From the NCBI GenBank assembly GCA_921293015.1, contig OV121086.1, forward strand, positions 30,552,254 to 30,616,253: 64,000 nt of DNA, written 5' to 3'. A program made the translations under genes and the position numbers. This document shows, piece by piece, positions 33,779 through 46,925 of the stretch; within the stretch, counting starts at the first letter, position 1; each line of letters starts with the position of its first letter. Source of the DNA: Phorcus lineatus (taxonomy: Eukaryota; Mollusca; Gastropoda; Trochida; Trochidae). Below the pieces are notes generated by a model. It searched no databases, was not told the origin of the DNA, and was given only the letters and a program-made list of their open reading frames with translations.

Positions 33779-34525
33779 AATTATAAGTGTCACATTCTTT
33801 TTCACACACAATAGATTTATAAGAATATTTTAGACTGTTTTACGAGCTTAAAGTACAATATACCAAGCAAACATTTATTCCTGTTTGTGTAGTTTTCAAC
33901 ATTTTGGAGGAAAGTCATATCAACACTACCGTTTAATTAAGAGTCAACTTTTCAAGAAAGTTTAAAACCAAAGATAAATGTTATTAATTATAATTATTGT
34001 TAGTGTCACATTCTTTTCTACACACAATAGAGTTATAAGAATATTTCAGACTGTTTTACGAGCTAAAAGTACAATATTCCAAGCAAAAAGCTCTGTTTTA
34101 GTAAGAGTAAACTTTTCAAGAAAGTTAAAATCCAAAGATAAATGTTATTAATTATAATTATTGTTAGTGTCACATTCTTTTCTACACACAATAGAGTTAT
34201 AAGAATATTTCAGACTGTTTTACGAGCTAAAAGTACAATATTCCAAGCAAAAAGCTCTTGTTTCAGTAAGAGTCAACTTTTCAAGAAAGTTAAAATCCAA
34301 AGATTAATGTTATTAATTATAATTATTATTAGTGTCACATTCTTTTTTTTACACACAATAGTGTTATAAGAATATTTTAGACTGTTTTATGAGCTTAAAG
34401 TACAATATACCCAGCAAACATTTATTCCTGTTTGTGTAGTTTTCAATATTTTGGAGGAAAGTCATATCAACGCTACGTTTAATTAAGAGTCAACTTTTCA
34501 AGAAAGTTTAAAACCAAAGATTAAT
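33779..34525. repeat. Tandem repeat array with long-short-short-long units
   Basis: GTGTCACATTCTTT starts units at 33787, 34003, 34167 and 34332 (spacings 216, 164 and 165 bp). Units 1 and 4 carry a segment with CATTTATTCCTGTTTGTGTAG and TTTTGGAGGAAAGTCATATC that is replaced by AAAAGCTCTTGTTTCAGTAA-type text in units 2 and 3. All share CTTTTCAAGAAAGTT and AATGTTATTAATTATAATTA. Confidence 0.9.
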
Positions 34526-37204
34526 GTTATTTCAATTTATGGCTGTCAATCAAACATGACAGATTGTCTGGAGCCAAGTGAATAGCCTCACTGTAAAGCT
34601 TTGATCTCTATCAAAATAAATCTGTTGAATTCTTCGTGGCAAATGGATCAGATACTCTCTGTATCATATTAAAAATTCCTTTGTCAAAGAATTGTTTTAT
34701 ACTGTCAATGTCACTTGCATAATGGAACTCCTTTTTTGTATTTGAAAAATACAAAATCTATCTGTGAAAATCCAATTATTCTTTTGAAAAAACAGTCACT
34801 TGTGAAATACTTTTCCTTCTAACAATACCATTTCTTTCCGATGATTGAAACTCCATTTCTTTTTTTTCATGTTTTTTCTTTTAAATTTTAAATTCACTGA
34901 CTTTTTTCTATTTTAAAATATCATCAAAGATTCATGTGTCCTTAAATAGTTTGAGGTCAGAGTGCCCTGGCAGTTTTAATTTATTGTTGGTTCTCAACCA
35001 TGAAGAGAATAGACATGAAATCAACAAATATTTTCTAGCAAGAGAAATCCTTTATTTTCTCATGTCTCTTTAAGGATTATGTATGTAGTTTATCAATGTT
35101 ATTATTTTTAAATTGTTTGTAAGGGCAAATTTTATTTAGATTTTTCGTAAGAATCGAGTCTCTCAAAACCAATTAAAGTCTAACTCACAGACTGTGGTTA
35201 ATAATTTATTTACCTAGAAAAGCAAGACTAAATTTGAAGTCAGCTAAGAATCATGCCATGTATTTAATAAAAGTTTTACCTTTACCTTAATTTAAACTCT
35301 TGAAATGAAAGACTAGATTTATATTTAACTGAGAGTTATTTATTCCTCTAAGGCTAGTTTTCTTTTATTTGATAAATTTATAGCTTTTGGAAAATTTTCA
35401 GAAACCAACCTTAGAAAGATTACAGCATTCATAGAATTAACCTTAACATGCTGCATATCATTATTTGTCGGCACATCATCCCGTTGGCGTCAGAAGGACT
35501 GGGTTCTTGACATTTAAAAATTAATCAGTTCTTGAAAGGTCTTCCAAGTTTGAATAGCTACGAAATTTTATGTTAACAACTTCTTTATTATAGCCAAAGT
35601 TTTTTTGAATTAGAAATGACTAAACAAATTTCATTTCATTAAGAGAAAATAACCAAGAACAGCGCACTGTTACTCCTAGAGGGTTATTTTCTGGCTTTTT
35701 TGGCTTAGGGTTCCTATATTTTTTAAGATGTAGTCTATTTTCACCTTTGTCAAGGTTTCTATATTTTCAGAATTGGTTGAAACAATCAGTTATCTGACCG
35801 CCATGGAACAACACTGAAGAATATTCTTGGTTCCATGTTAAGAAATGGAGAATAAGAGTTAAAGTGGCAGTATAATGTTTTTGTTAATGTGAATTTCTTC
35901 AAATTTGCCCTCATTAACATTTGTGCAAAGTATCTTCTTCAGAGGGTTCAATCATCTCATTATTCAATCTGATCATTCATAGTCGTAGATAGGAAATAAC
36001 AAATTACCGGGCAAAAATAATTTGCGGCCATTTTTAAGGGGACACCCTTTAATCATTTGAGGAAAAAAGGGAAAAGGGTATAAAGACTTTTATGGATCAT
36101 AATATTTTCATTTTAAACTGTTTCTTTTGATTTAAAAACATTGTGCAATTCAAAACATTTATTATCAATTTTGTGATATTACTTTATCTATTAAAAAAAC
36201 CCATGCTAATGTCGCTTTAAGGCTAAATTGGTAAAGATAAGGTTCCCTTGTATATGGTTTCCTGGTAATTTAGCCACTTGCGGAATGCCTTGTCAGTAAT
36301 TAGGTGAAGGGTCACTAAAGGTGCACTTGATGATACCTAAACAACAATGAAACACTTCCGTCTGTGTAGCTAGGAAGCCATCTGGCATGATCTGGCAATT
36401 CTAGTATCCTCATGGACATGTCATGGTACCAGTGAGATAACATGTATGTGTTGACATATTGAAGTTGTTGATAACCTTGCTGATAATGTTTGACCATCCT
36501 CAATAATTTGAGGTGGCCTTAGCATTCTATTGAATGATCTCCCCCTCTACCCCTCCCCCCCCCCCCACACACACACACACCTTGCCCATTCCTCCCCATA
36601 TCTTCTTCCAACACTATATGAATATTATGAAGAAATGAAGAAATCCTTAGTCATTGATATAAGTGCAATTGTGAATGGTAAAGTCAAAATATTTTGATAT
36701 AAATTTTTGGTGAATTTTTTCCCTGAAAACCTGTGATGCAGGTGATGCAAAATTAAATATACCTGTTTTCAACTTTAAATTTTTACAGTACCTTATAACC
36801 TCTGTATTATATAGGTTTCTTAATAATGTTTTATATCGCCTGATTTATCTCATTAGATTTGATGAAGATGGTTTTTATCAAGCAATAAGTGAACTTTTTA
36901 AAATTCATTTTATCTGGAGAGATTTAACACCATGATGATAAAGAATCGAATTGTATTGTCAAGAGAGGCTGAACAATGAGTTTTATCTCTAGTTAATCTG
37001 AGCAAGAGTTTTTCAAGATTAGAAAGCCAAAATACATTGTCTTTAATATTTGAAATTAAAACTTTTCATTTCCTGTTAAATATCAGAAGAAACATGACCC
37101 ATTGTATCTTCAGTCGTAATCAGGGTAGATTTGTTTTGTTACAGCGCCTCTTAGGAATAATTTCTTAACACAGCAACAAGAATACTTTATCAGAGTTGTG
37201 TGTC
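34526..37204. other. No gene seen; one C/AC tract
   Basis: Long AT-rich intron-like DNA. A C-run followed by an AC dinucleotide tract lies at about 36553-36581. No ORF, dispersed repeat or regulatory cluster could be supported. Confidence 0.45.
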
Positions 37205-37627
37205 TTAAAGGACAGTGCTTGCTATAAGGGTGTTTTTTGTGGAAACGAAATCAAGGGCACATTCCTGGTAATACATGTATGATATTAGAACATGATTTTA
37301 ACATATACTCAGTTGATATATGTAACTGAGGATAACATTATTGTTGATTTAGACTTTACAACTAGATAAATGATAGCGCACACTTGGTAAAATAAAACAA
37401 GAAAGAGAAGTGAAGCCATTCATCGGCGCTACGAGTGTGAAAAGCCTTGATATAGCATAACAAAGCATTGTTGATTAGTATTATCATATAAAATTTGTGA
37501 ACTTGTGGATATTCTATCCATACATATACTTTAGTTTTATAATGTTGTAAAAAAGTACAGTGCCTTTTTAAAAACTTTTCCCTCAAAGCAACATGTCAGA
37601 CTGTGGCTGAGAGATAAGCCTCTTTAA
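37205..37627 (+). mobile_element. TTAA-flanked MITE, family D, copy 3
   Basis: Intact TTAA is at 37205-37208 and 37624-37627. The ends are AAGGACAGTGCTTGCTATAAG and, inverted, AAAGAGGCTTATCTC. The interior matches copies 1 and 2: GAAACGAAATCAAGGGCACATT, AGCGCACACTTGGTAAAATAA, TTGTGGATATTCTATCC and AAGCAACATGTCAGACTG. It is noncoding. Confidence 0.88.
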
Positions 37628-40200
37628 GGACTTTTTAAAAAATATTTCTATTATCTAATTGACAGGTAATCTTTTCGGTCTTATTGACATTTTTTTAATT
37701 TGATATTTGGATGCTTTTTCTGACACTCCAATTAAAAAGATTTTCACTACCTATATGTTTTTAAGTTTAAAATCTATCCTATTGTACATGTATAAGCTCA
37801 AGATAGAATGAATGAATAAAAAATGAAATTTCATTGGGGAAAGTTACTTTAACTTTATGACCCCAATATATTGTTCATTGTGTGTTTTTTTTATCAAGTA
37901 AACTTTTTAGAATTTACAAAAATTTTGATTAGTTTTAAATTCAGAATTCGGTTGTAACTCTGAATTTTCCCTTGCTAATGCTAGAAATTCATGAACTTGG
38001 TCAAGTTAATAAAATATAATGCATAGAAACTACTGTTTTGTGATAAACCTCTAGGACATATTTACCTTTTGTATAACAGATTTAAATTAAAGGGATTTAC
38101 TAACATAAGGCATATTTGGACAAGTGAAATACCAAAAATAATGTTTGAAATAATTAAACACTAAACAAATGCCAGTCAAGAAGGTAAATAAACAAACTTA
38201 ATGCCTCTGCCATAACAAACTGATTCGATTAACTTGTTGGATATTTCCTTGACATTTATTTGACATGAACGTCCATTTTCAACACAGAATGACACCTGCA
38301 ATTACCTTGTCTATTTCACCTGGGGCTCACCTGTGTAACGAGTTAATCATCGGTCATTAGACTTGTTAGCTTACAACATGTACCGTATCTGTTGTCATTA
38401 CCAGGTAGATCAAGTGTCGAGTGTTAATGATGGTTACAAGTTAATAATCACAGGTAAACATATTGATTATGTTTTTTTTTCAAAAGGAGGTATTTAAGAA
38501 AATTTTGTTTTATTGTTAGGCAGTTGCAGCATGAGAGGTTCAGGCAAAAATGGCTTCCTATTGATTACCTTAAAGAGTCACTCAATGAGTTGTTTGAGTC
38601 ATATATGCCAAACTTAATCAATGGTGTCATTTGATCGCAAGGTATGGACTGTTACCAAAAAGACACATTTTAAAGCTTATTGGTATATTACACTGACAAT
38701 ATGAAGGTAGAGCGTCGCAATTATGATTGAAAAACAGACAGTGGTGCGCGTCAAATAGTCAAACGTAATTTTGAAGATTTTTCGGAGTTGAAAGCGTTTG
38801 TTAGGTTATATAACTACATGATATCTACACCTCTGTGCATTTATAAGGCTGTTTTTAGGATTTTCATGGAAAAGCAGTATTTGTCATATATATGTCTTTT
38901 GGACATGAAAAGTTGAGATGTTTTGATTTTATATCACCACATATGACATTGGGTTCGCATCAAAGGTAAATAATATGTTATGAAAATCACAGAGTGGCTC
39001 TTTAACATATTTTAGTTCATGAAGGGCATGGCATTTCATGTTTTCAATCTTGAAGTTTATATGTGTTGAAAGTGTCGGTGAAAATTTAATAAGTAATATC
39101 CTGTCATAGTCTGGACTCACTTGAAAATAAATATAGTATTTGAGGAAAGTGAGGTTATGACATCGAAGAGTTAGTATCAATCAACAATTTTATAAGAGAG
39201 GCCAGGTTCATCTAATGTTAAGGAAAAGGATATTGGTAATTCACACAATATCTAAATTATTCAAGGTTGGGGTTGAGTTTTCGGGTTCATTCCTTATATA
39301 ATTCCCCTTTGGATCCACCAAGAAGGGTAGGGGAAAGGTTTTGAAGTCGGGGACCTAAAATGGACAGACATTTTAAACATATGAGTTAGGCAAGACAAAA
39401 TTAATTTGTTGTCGACTTACAGATTTTTAAAAGCAAAATGTCCAAGGGCACGAGTCAAAAAACAAAAATTGCTCTAGTGTTTTATATTGAGAGTTTCCAG
39501 GGGAGAGAATAAGGTACAGAAATATGAATAAAAGAATAATATTTTCCCACTGTTTTTTTAGTTAGGGGCAACATTTTTTGTTGGAGGGAGTTCTGAGTAG
39601 CATTTTGTTTTTCAAATTTGTCAAAATCATAGTAGGAGACTCCGTAAATCAACATTTTTTAAATAATCGCCTTATATACAGTAATAATTGAATTCTTGCT
39701 TTCATTAAGTATATGGATTATAATGTCATATGCCTGAATTATGGGTGTTTAGGGTTTAGGATACCATACAAAGCCAGACAATTGTCAAGGGATGTCAGTG
39801 CTGATTTGTAGATATCATATTTACTGTAATAAATGTCTGTCTCAAATAACTGCCAGGGGTGAAATAGAGGTTTCAAACATGGCCTCCAATTAGCTATGGG
39901 CTATTACTAAACATGTTAGAAATTATATCCTCCATTGATAAATCTGTCAAGGATGTCATGTATTTCAGTTGAAAGTAAGCAAAACATGTTTAAGTAAACG
40001 TTTTTTAGTTTAATAAAGTGATCTTATGAAAGTGAAAATTAATGTTTCCAATTATAATACAATGCTTTTTATTAAAAAGATGAGCTTTAAAACAAAGTTA
40101 CTATTAATTGGTTAAGCTATATGAACCAATTTTCCTACCTCTTGTGATTAAAAGGTGAAACGTCCGCCAGTGATTTATACTTGATACCTGACTATTTCCT
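37628..40200. other. No gene seen; E-box-rich patch near 38.3 kb
   Basis: Mostly AT-rich unique DNA. At 38300-38460 several CACCTG, CAGGTA and GTAATGA-like sites cluster (TTCACCTGGGGCTCACCTGT), an enhancer-like composition without further support. Confidence 0.35.
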
Positions 40201-40211
40201 CTATGACTACA

Positions 40212-40540
40212 AGGGGCGGGATAGAGCAGTGGTTAGCCCGTTCGGCTTCGGATCAGAAGGTCCGTGGTTCGAATCCCGCCAGGGGCTCGGCAACTTTGTC
40301 TGCAGTAGAGAACTGTTCTACACGTAGTCAAGTTTGGGTGCAATGCTACACTGAAAATCAGTGCATGGTTCGCTAGTTCCAACCGATGCTCGCAGGTTTC
40401 ACCGCAATGCATAGCCACAATGGTGTTGCAGGCTTTCTCCCTGCAATAATACTAGCTGCCGCGATATAAGTGAAATAATCTTGAAAGCAGCGTTAAACAC
40501 CACCTCACCTCACCTCACCTCACCTCACCTCACCTCACCA
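40212..40540 (+). mobile_element. SINE family B, full-length reference copy, 11-bp target duplication
   Basis: CTATGACTACA is perfectly duplicated at 40201-40211 and 40541-40551, so the element is 329 bp. Its tRNA-derived head has an A box TAGAGCAGTGG (40222) and an intact B box GGTTCGAATCC (40266). A central conserved region follows (GGTTTGGGTGCAATGCTAC-like), then GTGAAATAATCTTGAAAGC and AGCGTTAAACACC. It ends in a pure CACCT pentamer tail. Intact pol III boxes, the long regular tail and the perfect duplication mark this as the youngest SINE seen here. Confidence 0.97.
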
Positions 40541-40551
40541 CTATGACTACA

Positions 40552-42689
40552 GATGAGAAATGAGAAATTTCGGCCCTCTAACAGTAATATATTTGGCATA
40601 AACTGATGTTTATTGGGGAAATATGAAGAAATAAATCTTTCAACTGCCCTTATATAAATTTACAGTCGTTGCGCTTCAATTAAATTTTGAGATCTTGAAG
40701 GCTTAACTTTAGGTGGTTTATAAAGACATGATAAAGATAATCTTTACCCTTTACCCATGATAAATAAACTATGCAAAAATGAAATTGCAAGTTTTAAAAA
40801 CCATTTTAAGTCTAGAAGGCAGTGATAAAAAGGACATTTCATATATTGTCATTATGATTTTTTTCATTAATTTAACTTCTTGATATATATTTCTAGAGAC
40901 TTAATGATCTAATCTTATTTATGACGAAATATATAGATGCTAAAATGCATTATTCAATGCTTTCAAAAAGAATATTTTGTATGCGAAAATTCCTGTAAAA
41001 ATAGATAAACTGTCATGATAGTGACAAAGCGTTCATTTCAGAAGCTATACAGAGTGACATTTTTCATTTAGCAACTTGTCATAATGCTCTGTGTCGTCTA
41101 TTAATATTTCATGTGTCCTTCTATGTTTGACAAGCTCTATTTATCACAGATCAATGAATATACACTAGGAAATGAAAAACAGTTCATCATTGACAAATAA
41201 AGCCTTGATGATATTCTGTTAGATCCAGTTTGAGTGAATCATTTGGTGAATGAATCTCAAAGCATTTTATGGAAGCAAAATCTGACTTCAACCTATAAAC
41301 ATAACTTACTTATGAACGCTGTCCCAGTAGTTGATTTTATTAGTACAACTGATAATTCTTCTTTGTACTGAAGTGTGACTAAGCAAATTCTAATCATTTC
41401 AAATCATCTCCAATCATTTTAGTTCTTGCAGCATCTTCAAAAGGTAATACACTTCTTTAATTATCTCCAATATTTGTAGTTGTAGAGAAACTATCATATA
41501 CCAACCAAAAGCTATTTTAGTTTAAATGCATTTTTATCATTGTGACAGAGGGTATGTTTCATTGATTTGTATGTGGCAAAATAAGAAGATAGGAGCAAAA
41601 AGCATATCAACTGAGTTAAGTTCAAATCAATTTTCTAAATTTGCATCTTTATCTCATAAATGCCAACATGATATATCCTTGTTTTCAACTGTAATTGAAA
41701 AACGGCCTTATATATACATAAGGAAAAAAGTTAAGAACCCCAAGTTTTTCACCAGTAAGTTTTGTCTGAGAATAAAGAGGACCACATTGCAGTAAAAGTA
41801 ATTGTATGATATGATAGAATCATAATTTTGCAATTTAAGAACGTAATTTCATTAAAATATCATTTCGGATATTTTGAATAATTGCAGTTATACAAATTGG
41901 TAATTTTGAGATCAAAAGGTGAATATGTTCAGAAACTCAATATGTTTTGTTTTAATGTGTATTATTCCATTATTCCTATTCCACTGATCAAACTTTATTA
42001 TGGATCTCTTAAGCAGCAGTATGGACCTCCAAAATCTCATTTTTTGGAAAATGACCCATTCATAAAAAGGGACTAAATGGGGCAGTTTTAACCATAACAA
42101 CGACTATAAAGCAAAAAGAAGTATAGGGTTACTGAGTCAAAGTGAAAGAAGACCACCTTTATTCCAAAATCGTCTGGTTATGGCCATTTTCTAAAAATTA
42201 TCGAAAGTTCTTATCAAATTTCAAAACCCAATTATGTCCTTATTGTGAAGGATACATGTTTTTTTAAAGTGTAAATTTGTACCCTATAACAAAATTGTTG
42301 TTCATGACAACTAACATCACAATCCATCGCATACTTTTGACAAACGGACGATAGTTATTTTGGGTGAAAAATCAGTACCATTACGTTTTTTATCTTAAGT
42401 TCTCAAAATGTCATCATGTATGATGATTTTAAAGATACAAAGTCATGAAAAACTTTAGTTTCTATGTCAAGGGGATCCAATTAGTCATATTGTCGTGTTT
42501 TTCTCCACAGATGCATTTTGCAATTTTGAAAATAGGGGGGTGCTTAACTTTGTTCTCTATGTATATAAGTGAAGTTGAGTTTTATCACCTATTATAAGCA
42601 CTACCAACCTATATTTTTTGGTTAACATTGAGATTGTCAATTTACAGAAACAACCAGTATTTCTAAATGAAACAACACCAAGTAAGAAG
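40552..42689. other. No gene seen
   Basis: AT-rich unique DNA. An 89-codon plus-strand ORF at 41526-41795 has no recognisable domain and background composition, and I do not accept it as a gene. Confidence 0.4.
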
Positions 42690-42700
42690 TATACTTATAC

Positions 42701-42731
<31 letters not shown>

Positions 42732-42735
42732 TGTA
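42701..42735. repeat. TATG microsatellite
   Basis: About eight TATG units. It marks the microsatellite end of the repeat copy that follows. Confidence 0.95.
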
Positions 42736-43206
42736 CATTTATGTTTTCCAACTGAATTTGAGTTCTTCATCTAAAAAATATTTATGACAAATGTTGAAAA
42801 CAAAGTGTCGATGGAGACTCAATAGATTCTTACCCAAAACTAACGCACAACGATAGTAACTTACGCAGTCTGACAGCTGTATTCCTATAGAGATGCACCA
42901 GTAAAACCACAAGGCTTTATGGCAAATACACTTCCTATACCACCATGTCTCATTAGTCAAGCTCAACAGGGACTAGGAGACTAAAAGTTGTGTAACAATT
43001 ATTCATTGCAAATCATTTATATAATGATTTCAACCGTCCATTTGCAAAGCGTCTCAGGAGGGAATACTTTTCAGCAGACATCCTGTATACAGACAATATC
43101 AATTTTTTTCTAAGATGGGTACATAGACTGCAAAATAATCTTCAAACCTTATTATCTTGAATTTTACTTATGAAAATTTAAACAAAATTTTATATGTTTT
43201 GACGAC
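42736..43206 (-). mobile_element. 465-bp repeat E, copy 1 (tail in CATA microsatellite)
   Basis: The segment is nearly identical, in inverted orientation, to 59796-60259. Both copies end at the same bases: GTCGTCAAAACAT (5' side in the minus sense), with a CATA/TATG microsatellite at the other end. I counted roughly seven differences over about 465 bp, so the copies are recent. Each contains a 75-codon minus-sense frame (42739-42966 here), conserved only because the DNA is. An interspersed element with a microsatellite tail is the simplest reading. Confidence 0.88.
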
Positions 43207-45380
43207 ATTTGATTTCGTTTTCCTGTCATGAAATTATTTCCCTTTTAAAAAGGTGCTTGTCTTTAATAGTTTTGTGATTTCGGTTGCCTGATGGTATATT
43301 ACATTAAAAGGAAATCTCCCCATAATAAATCACTCACTGGCTGAAAACAGAGATTACTATGCATAGGTAGTCCTCAACAACTCCCCCCTCCCCTTGCTAC
43401 ATGATAAACGAGAGAAACCTCCTCCACTCCTTCCACTGGTTACAATTTAAATATCCCCCCCCCCCACACCCTTTTGAAGTGCTACTACACCCATACGACT
43501 ATCAGGTTCAGGTGCAGTGTGCTAAAGAGCTTGCACAAGAGAGGTAAATAAAAGCAGAAAGGCTTAGATTGGCCAGTTATCCAGATTTTTTCCCTTTTGA
43601 TATCGGTTTATCTAATAACGGAAATGTCTGTAACATGATTCTCCAAATTGATAAGATTGAAAAGAGGGGTTCAGAGATCATAAACTGGTTAACAATAGGA
43701 ATAACACAGAATTTGCAAGGGCTCCAGTTTAATGAGATAGTCATGCTCAGATCTGATTGCTTATAAAACATTTTAATCACATTAACACCATCTCTTGATA
43801 TAAGCATGCATACTTTACTGACTTAGTCACTGTAGCAAGTTTTGTAAGAATAAAAATGAACTTTTGAAAAGGAAATCAATTTTAAGACAATAAAATGAGT
43901 CAGTTTACTATCCTACCATATTTTAAAATATTGTTTATTCGATCCTACCATGTTCAGTTACGTTTTGTTAATCTGTTCTGTTTAAATCGTTAACTCTAAA
44001 ATGGCCGATACAGTTTTCACTTAGCGCAAGATAATTTTATCTATTATTATGAATAATCGGGTTGAGTAATGAAGTGTATTACTCTCTGAGGATAATACAA
44101 TTTGCATAAGCTAATATTTCTAGGAGAAAATTTGAGAAATAAAATGTTTGAAAAATGGGCTGCGGTATCTTTAACGTTACCTTAGTGTTTTGTGAAATGC
44201 AAGCCAGACCTGGTGACTTTTGTTAGTGGGTGTTATATGTTTCTCAATATGTAGGTAATACGATAGTGCTACCATAATGGCTTTTCTGGTTGTGAAACAA
44301 GATAAAATGAACAATAAAACTTTTTTTATTCCAGATGAGCTTATCATGTCTATTCAAACACTTCAAAGAGCCTCTCTGGTTCAAATTCAGAACTGTTAAA
44401 TTTTACTGGTCATTTTAACATGAAATGATAATTAATGAGCAGCAATATTTAAAACATTTAGGACGTGGATCAAATGGCTTTTTCAAATGTGAAGTTTTAG
44501 TTCAAGGCCTGAAAGATTTGTAAACTGAGATTTCATTGTTAATCCCCCAATTAAAAAAATTCATATTAAAGATATATTTTTAAATATTTTCTATTGAATT
44601 TTTTAGATATGCTCTGTTAGAAATTTTAACATTCAAGACCTTTCAGAATACCTTTCTTGAATATAAACCAAATGAAATCACAAGAATTTTAGCCAAAACA
44701 TGAAATAAAAAATTCTATTTCAAAAATGATATCATTTTTCATTAATCTACAAAATACATTTACATTAAAAGTCTTCTTTATACTATGAGTCATTTATCAT
44801 CTGAACGAGCCAATCATTTTGATTTATTGTTATACTTAAAAGTGGTAGATAACATGTTGATTCAGTGTTGAAATTGACACCATTGATAAGATATTCAACG
44901 CTAGGTCAAGCTTTGAGTATGTCCATATGTAATATTTGGAGAGGTCAGGTCATTTTAGGTGATAAAAGAAATCAACATTTCACGAGAACTGTGTATGAAT
45001 AAATGAAAAAAAAAAAAAATGAAATAACTTTTTTTTGGCTCGTAATTTTTCTACAATATTTGTTATGTTTTAAATGCTATGAGCTAATAACAATCTGTTT
45101 ACCTTTCAGTCTTAGTTTACATTATAATCATAATCTATATTTGACTAACAATAAATGATATTTGGAATGTAAAGATCATAACAAAATTTTATGCTGATAA
45201 TGAATGAAATTACAAATGTACAAACTTAAGATTAATGATTTATCTCTGATGAACTCTTGATTCATTCTCTACGATGCTTTAAAGAAAAAACTTACAAACC
45301 ATATAGCGGAACACATTAAAGCTGAATCACGTTCAGAATGTTGGCATTGTTATAAAAGGTAAACAATACGTGCAACCCTT
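43207..45380. other. No gene seen; C-tract
   Basis: AT-rich DNA with a poly-C tract at about 43456-43468. No exon or repeat family was recognised. Confidence 0.4.
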
Positions 45381-45674
45381 TGAACTTTGACCTGTCACCA
45401 CACGACTCTTTAAAGTGAAAAACACGACCTGGTCTATTTATAGTAACACTTGTACATTCTCTGACCAGCGAAGTATGTCATATTGTCTGCAGAACTATTG
45501 AATGGCAAGAGATCTGATGCCTGGGGTTAACTTTGAACACTGTTGAAAGGGTTAATTTAGTCACAGGATAAGCTATCTGGTTGTAAAGTGGGCTTGCTCA
45601 TGCATTAAGGATTTATCAAGAATTCAAGAGGGAAGCTATACCTTTATCGCAGTGGATAAGACAGTTAACATCTG
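45381..45674 (+). promoter_or_regulatory. Possible promoter with nuclear-receptor DR1 site, TATA box and splice donor
   Basis: TGAACTTTGACCT (45381-45393) is the complement of AGGTCA-A-AGTTCA, a DR1 element of the kind bound by HNF4/COUP-TF/RXR-type receptors. A TATA-like TATTTATA is at 45435-45442, and about 235 bp further a possible 5' splice site CTG/GTACGT (GT at 45675). The order DR1, TATA, exon, donor fits a plus-strand promoter with an untranslated first exon. Each element alone is weak. Confidence 0.25.
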
Positions 45675-46629
45675 GTACGTTATACTGTTTTTTCTTGAGT
45701 TTATTGCATATTTCATGTAAATATTTGTTATGAATTTGATAGATTTTAAAATATTTTGAAAGGCACACCTGATGTAAGTTTTATGGGTGTTGTTTTCATG
45801 TAAGCTTTTGACCTAGATACTTCAGATAATTGTTGTAGGTTTCAATTGTTTATGGTATACTTTTCAAAGTACGATAAGTACGATAAGAGACAGAGCCAAA
45901 AATGTTATATTTTATGGTCAAAGATTTGTCCTTGAACAAATAAATTACTTCCTGTTTTGTTTTTAGACTTGCCAAGTGGCCAGTACTCTAGGTTTTGTTC
46001 ATTTGATAGTTTTTTTAAGGAAGTTATAAAACTGTCTCTTTTTTTTCAAATACATTTTCAAAAGTATATCATCTATTTTTGTAATCAAGGTGCTTTGACA
46101 GATAAACTACAATTGAAAGTAAATGATTTTGTCTTATTTATACTTTTTTATAGTTGAGATATATACTTATAAAAACAACAACCAAAAACTGAATACCAAC
46201 TTATTAGGTATTTTGGATTTTGGTATTTTGGTACTTCTGAATTAGTTTGATATTCTTATAATTAAAAGATAATGTTGATGTTATGAAGTCTTTGAAATAA
46301 AGACAAAATTCAAAGATCTAGATCCTTTCTTAACTTTTTTTTATTTTTGCTCTTTTAATTGACAGTAATGCACTGCTACATTGTGATTGATTTCTCAACA
46401 ATTTTGACACAACATATATACCTGTTTCTTTAGTATATTTGCTTTTGAAGGAAAGTATTGACTTTATGTATTTTGATAACCGATGTATGTTTCTCCAACA
46501 TTTGACAATATTTAGAAAGAAATATGAGACTTAGGCTTAGCTAGGAACCTTTCTTTGTTTGTTGATATAAAAGTCTTATCTAGTTCAAGAAGATCATTTA
46601 CGATCCAACCCCACCCCTCTTGAAATTTG

Positions 46630-46925
46630 TATATAGATAGATATATAATAGATAACGTCCACAACAGTTAGAAGCATCACCATTTCGGACCATTTTTGAA
46701 ATTTAGATATGAATAGATATATAGAATAGATATATAGAATAGATATATAGAATAGATGTATAGAATAGATAAGTCAACAAAAGTAGGAAGTTTGTCCTTT
46801 TCTTAAGCATTTTTAAAAACCCTGTTTGAAATTTTGATGTAGATAGATATATGAAAAAAAAAATTCACAAAAGTAAAAAGTATCACCTATTCGAAGGCAT
46901 TTCTAAATATATATATATAGATATA
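46630..46925. repeat. ATAGA/TATA-rich microsatellite, including a 13-bp tandem
   Basis: ATAGAATAGATAT repeats about four times around 46712-46770, and looser ATAGATATAT tracts extend to 46925. The ribozyme-bearing insert interrupts similar sequence that resumes at about 47090. Confidence 0.85.

Noticed and set aside
38300..38460. Cluster of E-boxes as a possible enhancer
   Set aside because: Short motifs are expected by chance and no second line of evidence is visible; mentioned only in the region description.
41526..41795. 89-codon ORF
   Set aside because: Background base composition, no domain, and no splice or promoter context.
42739..42966. 75-codon ORF conserved between 42.7 and 60.0 kb
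   Set aside because: The two copies are nearly identical DNA throughout, so frame conservation is not evidence of selection. Kept only as part of repeat E.
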